Assembly (NCBI GenBank): GCA_030430835.1
Contig: JAUIKJ010000192.1
Span: 1-6,115, forward strand
Direction: 5' to 3'
Source: Candidatus Hydrogenedentota bacterium
GTDB taxonomy: Bacteria > Hydrogenedentota > Hydrogenedentia > Hydrogenedentales > JAEUWI01
Length of the DNA: 6,115 nt
Positions within the stretch are counted from its first letter, which is position 1, and each line of letters starts with the position of its first letter. Positions 5,605-6,115 of the stretch are shown here, in pieces. A program made the translations under genes and the position numbers. Below the pieces are notes generated by a model, which worked only from the letters and a program-made list of their open reading frames with translations, was not told the origin of the DNA and searched no databases.

Positions 5605-6115
5605 CAAACCGGATATCAGCGCCGCCGAAATCGCCGCGGTCACGCGCGTGCTGGAATCGGGCCATCTCGCGCAGGGCCGCGAGGTCGCCGCCTTTGAGGA
5701 GGAGTGCGCGGCCTATGTCGGCCGGCGCTTTGGTGTGGCCACGAACAGCGGCACGGCCGCGCTGCACCTCGCGCTGATCACGTCGCGGGTGACGCGGAAC
5801 GATGCCGTGGCCCTGCCGTCCTACGCCTGTGCGGCGCTCTATCAACCGGTGTTCTGGCAACTCGCAGAACCAATCCTCGGGGACATCGGTCCGGACTTCA
5901 ACCTCGACCCGGATGAGGTGCCGGGGACCTGCAAGGTCGCCATTGTGCCGCACCTCTTCGGCGCGCGGGCGGCACTGCCGGACCACGTTGCCTGTATTGA
6001 GGACATCGCGCAGTCGATCGGGGGCCCGACCGGCAAGGCCGCGCCGATCGCGGTGGCGTCCTTCTACGCCACGAAAATGTTCACCACCGGCGAGGGCGGC
6101 ATGCTGCTGACCGAC
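5588..6115 (+). CDS. DegT/DnrJ/EryC1/StrS family aminotransferase, N-terminal part (cut by window end)
   Basis: Only the first 176 residues are present; the family is usually 360-400 residues, so about half is missing past the window edge. It is a PLP-dependent aminotransferase of the fold-type I group that makes amino sugars from nucleotide-linked keto-sugars. Visible marks are IPHSKPDIS at 3-11, SGHLAQGREVAAFE at 24-37, the PLP-phosphate loop NSGTAALHLAL at 53-63, LPSYAC at 76-81, IEDIAQSIGG at 137-146 with Asp139 expected to contact the pyridine nitrogen, and SFYATKMFTTGEGGM at 158-172 with Lys163 as the Schiff-base lysine. All key residues are intact. It starts inside the WbqC gene (17-base overlap, different frame) and so is probably translationally coupled to it. 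The exact sugar substrate cannot be told. Frame and motifs are unambiguous although no stop codon is in view. Confidence 0.93.
   Translation, partial: MKIPHSKPDISAAEIAAVTRVLESGHLAQGREVAAFEEECAAYVGRRFGVATNSGTAALHLALITSRVTRNDAVALPSYACAALYQPVFWQLAEPILGDIGPDFNLDPDEVPGTCKVAIVPHLFGARAALPDHVACIEDIAQSIGGPTGKAAPIAVASFYATKMFTTGEGGMLLTD

Noticed and set aside
4900..5643. 247-residue minus-strand frame opposite the WbqC and DegT genes
   Set aside because: It is the complement of full-length WbqC-family coding sequence with intact motifs on the + strand.

Overview
The window is high-GC bacterial DNA (roughly 63-65% by eye) with four protein-coding genes and almost no spare sequence. Its most distinctive gene encodes a 1348-residue protein that joins an ECF-type sigma factor to one membrane helix and a long array of beta-sandwich modules resembling carboxypeptidase regulatory domains. 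Sigma factors with large membrane-anchored C-terminal extensions are best known from Planctomycetota and are also seen in other environmental phyla such as Acidobacteriota and Hydrogenedentota. That lineage is an inference from architecture; the window holds no rRNA or other taxonomic marker.

Layout. Positions 1-96 are a short leader with a candidate ECF-type promoter (GGAACC, 16 bases, CGTGTT). Positions 97-4143 (+) encode the sigma/membrane/beta-sandwich fusion, from a GTG start with no Shine-Dalgarno. An 11-bp perfect hairpin at 4134-4161 includes that gene's stop codon and lies between two convergent genes. Positions 4190-4774 (-) encode an NAD(P)H-dependent FMN reductase of the flavodoxin-like fold, with a strong Shine-Dalgarno. 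A plausible promoter upstream of it is followed at once by a 14-bp perfect palindrome, which suggests an operator. Positions 4909-5604 (+) encode a WbqC-family protein. Its end overlaps by 17 bases the start of a DegT/DnrJ/EryC1 (sugar aminotransferase) gene, which runs off the window at 6115.

How the genes relate. The WbqC and DegT genes look like the first visible genes of a surface-polysaccharide or nucleotide-sugar operon. The FMN reductase appears to be an independent, single-gene transcription unit, probably repressor-controlled. The sigma fusion looks like a self-contained transmembrane signalling protein: transcription-factor domains inside the cell and a potential ligand- or wall-contacting rod outside. 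The promoter-like site before it raises the possibility that it transcribes itself. No anti-sigma gene is visible in the window, so the fused C-terminal region may play that role. Nothing here directly links the sigma protein to the polysaccharide genes; the reductase separates them on the opposite strand.
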